Shown: piece after piece, positions 60,301 through 64,000 of the stretch
Numbering within the stretch: position 1 is the first letter of the stretch
Layout of the letters: the number at the start of each line of letters is the position of its first letter
Made by a program: the position numbers and the translations under genes
Notes under the pieces: generated by a model
The model's database searches: none
Told to the model about the DNA's origin: nothing
What the model saw: the letters and a program-made list of their open reading frames with translations, nothing else
NCBI GenBank assembly: GCA_036674765.1
Contig: JARVKI010000088.1
Location: forward strand, 62,001 to 126,000
Reading direction: 5' to 3'
Source of the DNA: Seiridium cupressi
Taxonomy: Eukaryota; Ascomycota; Sordariomycetes; Amphisphaeriales; Sporocadaceae
Length of the DNA stretch: 64,000 nt

Positions 60301-63300
60301 GCTCGAGCATTTCGTGAAATAGCTACATGAAGAGACGGTTGGCCCGCATCATGCGAACGTGATATTGACCACGTTTGATCTGGTGAAGGTAAGCCGTGAA
60401 GCGCCGGGTATAGGATGAAAGCGCTTTCGCATTGTCTCCATATTTCCATCGTATGTAGAGGCCTATTGAGGTCGGCGTTCATTGTCGTGAATGCCGAGTT
60501 GGACCGTAGTATTGAAGCTCGTAAAGTGGCCACATCTAAGCGCTATTCCGTAAGTTGGTAGTCTTGATTAAAATGCCTTTGCCAGCAGGCCAGCTATGAT
60601 GCAGTGGGCTGCGACCATCACCTGATACAAATGCCAGCATGTGTACCAAGACTCGTGTAGAGTGGTTCTCGACGTTTCATGGCCAGGCGAAGCTCACAGC
60701 GATGTGACGCTGAGCGGGGTGGATCGTCTGTCAAAGCTGTTATTGCCTGTCAGCGTCAAAAAGTCCCGGCCCCTTGCTTCGTTGCTAGGCTGTGCGCCGC
60801 CCTCGCAAAGAGAACCAATCCAGGCTTGCTGGGGGGTGTTTAGCGAGTACCTGACCCGAGAAGCCGGGTCGCTTACTGGGCGCCAGAAGCATTTTTATCC
60901 TGAAAATGGTGTTTCGTCGTGTATATCGTCGGTGGCTGAGTCGGTGTCGGCTAACATCTCTGCGACTAGTTTGACCTCCGACACAGAGAACGTAACATAG
61001 AGATGGTCCAATGCCGAATCCCAGAACCCCCCGATGCCGGACATGTTCCTTTGGATCACCGGCCTTGAACGGGAGCTGCAACAGGGAGGAGCGAATTTGG
61101 AGGGGAAACTCGCCGACCGAACCCGACAATCTGGTACCAAGCCGTGATGAGAGAAGGGTTCTCGTGTGGCTTCTCCGCCAGCTCAATGGTCCGTTCAATG
61201 GTTCGTAGAAGCTGAAATGAAGGATCCCAGGTTTGCCGGCCTGAAGGCTTGCAGAGATCCCTGCAGTCAGACCATCCCTAGAAGCGACCTCGTGACATTG
61301 CGTGCAAATGCAATCGCAGCCCCTTGCTTGCAGGGGCCGGGCTGTATTTAGAAGGAATGCTTGGTGTTGATGGCAAGGCAGAGCCCAAGGAATATCAATG
61401 AAACATGTCCCTCAGCAGTCCTCCAGGTTGCCGAGCGTGAAATTAATGATGCCATGCGCTAGGGACGTTTCGCTGTCAGTGGGGAAGGAGCGGAGTTCAG
61501 GCCATCTTCAGGTGTATTTCGAGCACTCCATCACTCTATTCGGGTGTCCGTGGGGCCAGTTCCAATATATTAGTGCATGTAGTCGTCTTCGGCCACCGCT
61601 TTTAATTATTGATTCAATTGACCGGCGCCGCACGTGGCACGGAGACTAGCGACGGCACCGACATTGTAGGTATTTCCTATTTGAACTTTACAGCACTCTA
61701 CCCACTATTCCTCCACACAAATGCACGCACACCAGCACCAGCACGAGGGCTGCGGGTCCCTGTATGCCGGTGACGAGATCCTTATTGGCCGCTGGTGAGC
61801 CTCATGGAGGAGTTGAGCAAAGTGGGAGCCTGAATCAAGAACTTCCGCTTCCATTTAGGGGGCGCTGCAAGACTAGGACGAGTACGATAGGATCGTTGAG
61901 ACCAGTACACATTCGAATATGAATAGCTTACAATGACATGGTAGTTTCCCCTCCTCCAGGGGAGCTGTGATCAGTGATGTGCTCCAAAGTCGGTGCGGCT
62001 AAACGACACGGCGGCATGACGAAGACTGCTTTTCCCAGAAACGATCCCATTCCAGTTCAACACTGTCAGTGCTTCAGTATATGCCAATGGACCTCCATTC
62101 ATTCAACTCCAGCTTTCGTATCACCGCCGGTTAGATAAAACTAAGTATCGACCAAAGCCCACTGTTCGTAGTTGTAGTTCGGTTGTGGAGTGCTCGTCGT
62201 GTCCGTTAGATGCCGAAGTATAGGCTCAACGAACCCGAATTTGGTGCAGTGTGCGTATGATAGAGGGTATTGTACAATGTTCCAGGGTGTCGCTGCGAAT
62301 ATATAGGCCCCTGGTCTGAACCGATTATTGTTGGAAAACGGTTCGGCGCAGATGGCGGAACCGTGCGTGGGGGCATATGTAACCCGAACTAGTCATTCCG
62401 CCCCTTACCACAACAGTCCCTAAGGAAAAGTCTCTGAGACAGGGACAGCACAAACATAAAAGATGTGCTGTCTTAATAGTCTTTTGGGCAAAGGCACTTT
62501 TGTTGCGTAGTGGAACTTCAGAACAGGAGGAAAGATAGGAGACCCGCACATATCCAACACGATAGATCATGTTACCAGTTTTTTTTCTCCGCATTAACAG
62601 GAGCAACACAAACCCGGGTAGGCGCAGGTTTGCTATGTAATCGAAATCAACGTTCATCGCAAGGGCAAACTCTAACTGGGTGTGATTGGTCTCTGGCGTG
62701 CAATGTATATCAACTCTGAACACTATCCTCATCCCGTCTCGCTACATATTGGCTTGTGTTTGGCATGTCTGCATGAGCGACTATCAATCGGTGCATTCGT
62801 CTCAGCAACGGTGACCCCCACCAATGCCGGGCTCCATGCTAGTTCCAGAACCATTCAAACTAATTCGAAAACCCGGATTCGACAGCCCTGCTGCATTCAC
62901 TCTCGCTGTAAACAGCTGTGGCTTCGGTAAAGCACGAGGCGACCTGGAAATGGTCACATAATCGGCAACCTTTATCTCGCCTCCTGCAGCAATGTTAGAT
63001 CAGTCATATTCCATGCTGTCAGTGACTCGAGCATCTCCGGAGTCCACCCCTAGGCAATGTATCTACACTGGACCAATTGTTCCTGGAGGCTAGAAGTGGG
63101 CGGCGATGGTCAGAGATGACTGATCTCACATGAGACTAACAGCAGAGCCCGAATTTCCCTGCCTGAGCAAGTGCATGTTTGGCTGGCAGATGCGCCAGTC
63201 GGGGGCCCAGGAGCCATATCATAGATCGAGTCTCCGCTTTTAATGGATGACCTACATAATATACATCCAGGACACACAAATTGTTGGAATGGACGAACAG

Positions 63301-64000
63301 TCTACTCAGCCAAGACAGGAGTCTATGTCTGTACTCGAATTGGTCCAACACTGGCCTTGAAGCACCCAAGAAGGCTGGAGGACTTGGAGACTCCTTCATT
63401 GTGCCATGTCAACCCATATCACTAGCACACGTGTTTGTCATTCCCTGCCCTAGACAGTCGCAAGTTCCAAGGACATCGGAGGCACGGTAGATGGATCTCT
63501 ATGGGTGTCTCGACGTCATGAACAAGAGGAACCGGAACATACAAGGAGACATTACTCGGGTTTGCCAATGAGCTGGAAAACATCACTCCGGGTTGTGCGT
63601 ACTGCATCCCTCTCACCAATTAAGCGAGAAGCAAGACTTGAATTCGCATATTCAGATCCTAATTGTCGAGCATCAAACACGATTGTTTTCTGCCGTCCAG
63701 CGAGCTGCATGTCTTTCTCGGCGAATGGAGATGCGATGAAGGTTTCGAGAGGGAACAGCTAGGAGATTGTCGCAGAGCTGGACAAGCCAAACACGAGAAT
63801 GGACGGATGATCTGCAATATCTTTAGGTTTGCCTTCCAGACATCGCTTAGGCCGGGAGTGCGGCGGTTACAGCATGGAGAAACGGTCTGTTGAGGCGGAC
63901 GTGGGTCCGGGCGGGAAGAAAAGAATTATACTTTTGCACTATGCGATCAGCTTGTTTTTCCGGCTTGATATAACCTTGCCGAGTATCGTATCGTGTTGCC
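57388..64000. other. Gene-poor region, about 6.6 kb to the window end
   Basis: No ORF exceeds about 140 codons, and none shows a recognised domain, signal peptide with cysteines or clear exon chain. A poly-T tract lies near 58125-58137. Base composition is similar to the rest of the window, without the AT-richness of strong RIP. I see no tRNA or rRNA. It may hold an unrecognised non-coding RNA, fast-evolving orphan genes or old decayed sequence. Confidence 0.5.

Overview
This is a gene-dense window from the nuclear genome of a filamentous ascomycete (Pezizomycotina). The evidence is small GT-AG introns (mostly about 50-230 nt), genes on both strands without operons, and fungal families: PBN1, mL67/MHR1, HSP104, CTR9, POL1, HET-NLR, amidase, GH5 and an MRP-type ABC transporter. 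A class such as Sordariomycetes is only a guess. Exons were assembled by matching splice sites, phase and family continuity, so each joined model is an inference from the sequence.

Layout. 1-2957: 3' part of PBN1 (cut by the window edge) and a prolyl 4-hydroxylase-like enzyme. 2958-5930: gene-poor, with a decayed coding remnant. 5931-14468: a P-loop sulfotransferase-like protein with an Asn-Gly-His repeat, mitoribosomal mL67, HSP104 and a divergent photolyase. 14583-19089 (minus): a secreted metallophosphoesterase and a PrpF-type isomerase. 20099-25495: a HET/NB-ARC/TPR immune-type gene broken by one in-frame stop, and an amidase. 26055-30654 (minus): a small six-cysteine secreted protein and CTR9. 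31231-35074: a broken candidate gene, a type II membrane glycosyltransferase-like protein and a mitochondrial rhomboid protease. 36231-41135: a GH5 cellulase with a possible GPI tail, an orphan protein and a SET-domain protein. 42636-49657: POL1 and a PPR gene, divergent across about 500 bp holding several ACGCG (MCB-like) boxes. 50114-51737: a nonsense-broken copy of a fungal-specific family and a 317-bp AT-rich element with 42-bp inverted repeats. 52101-57387: a full-length ABC-C transporter. 57388-64000: no convincing gene.

The housekeeping genes (replication, transcription elongation, mitochondrial translation, GPI synthesis, proteostasis) are not functionally linked; this is ordinary fungal mixing. 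The most interesting signals are (i) a photolyase whose two substrate-stacking tryptophans are both replaced, (ii) four separate loci where a coding frame is interrupted by a single stop and then resumes, three with stops one C-to-T change from a Gln codon, as repeat-induced point mutation (RIP) would give, (iii) a RIP-like AT-rich inverted-repeat element, and (iv) a small secreted cysteine-rich protein hidden on the strand opposite a longer spurious ORF.
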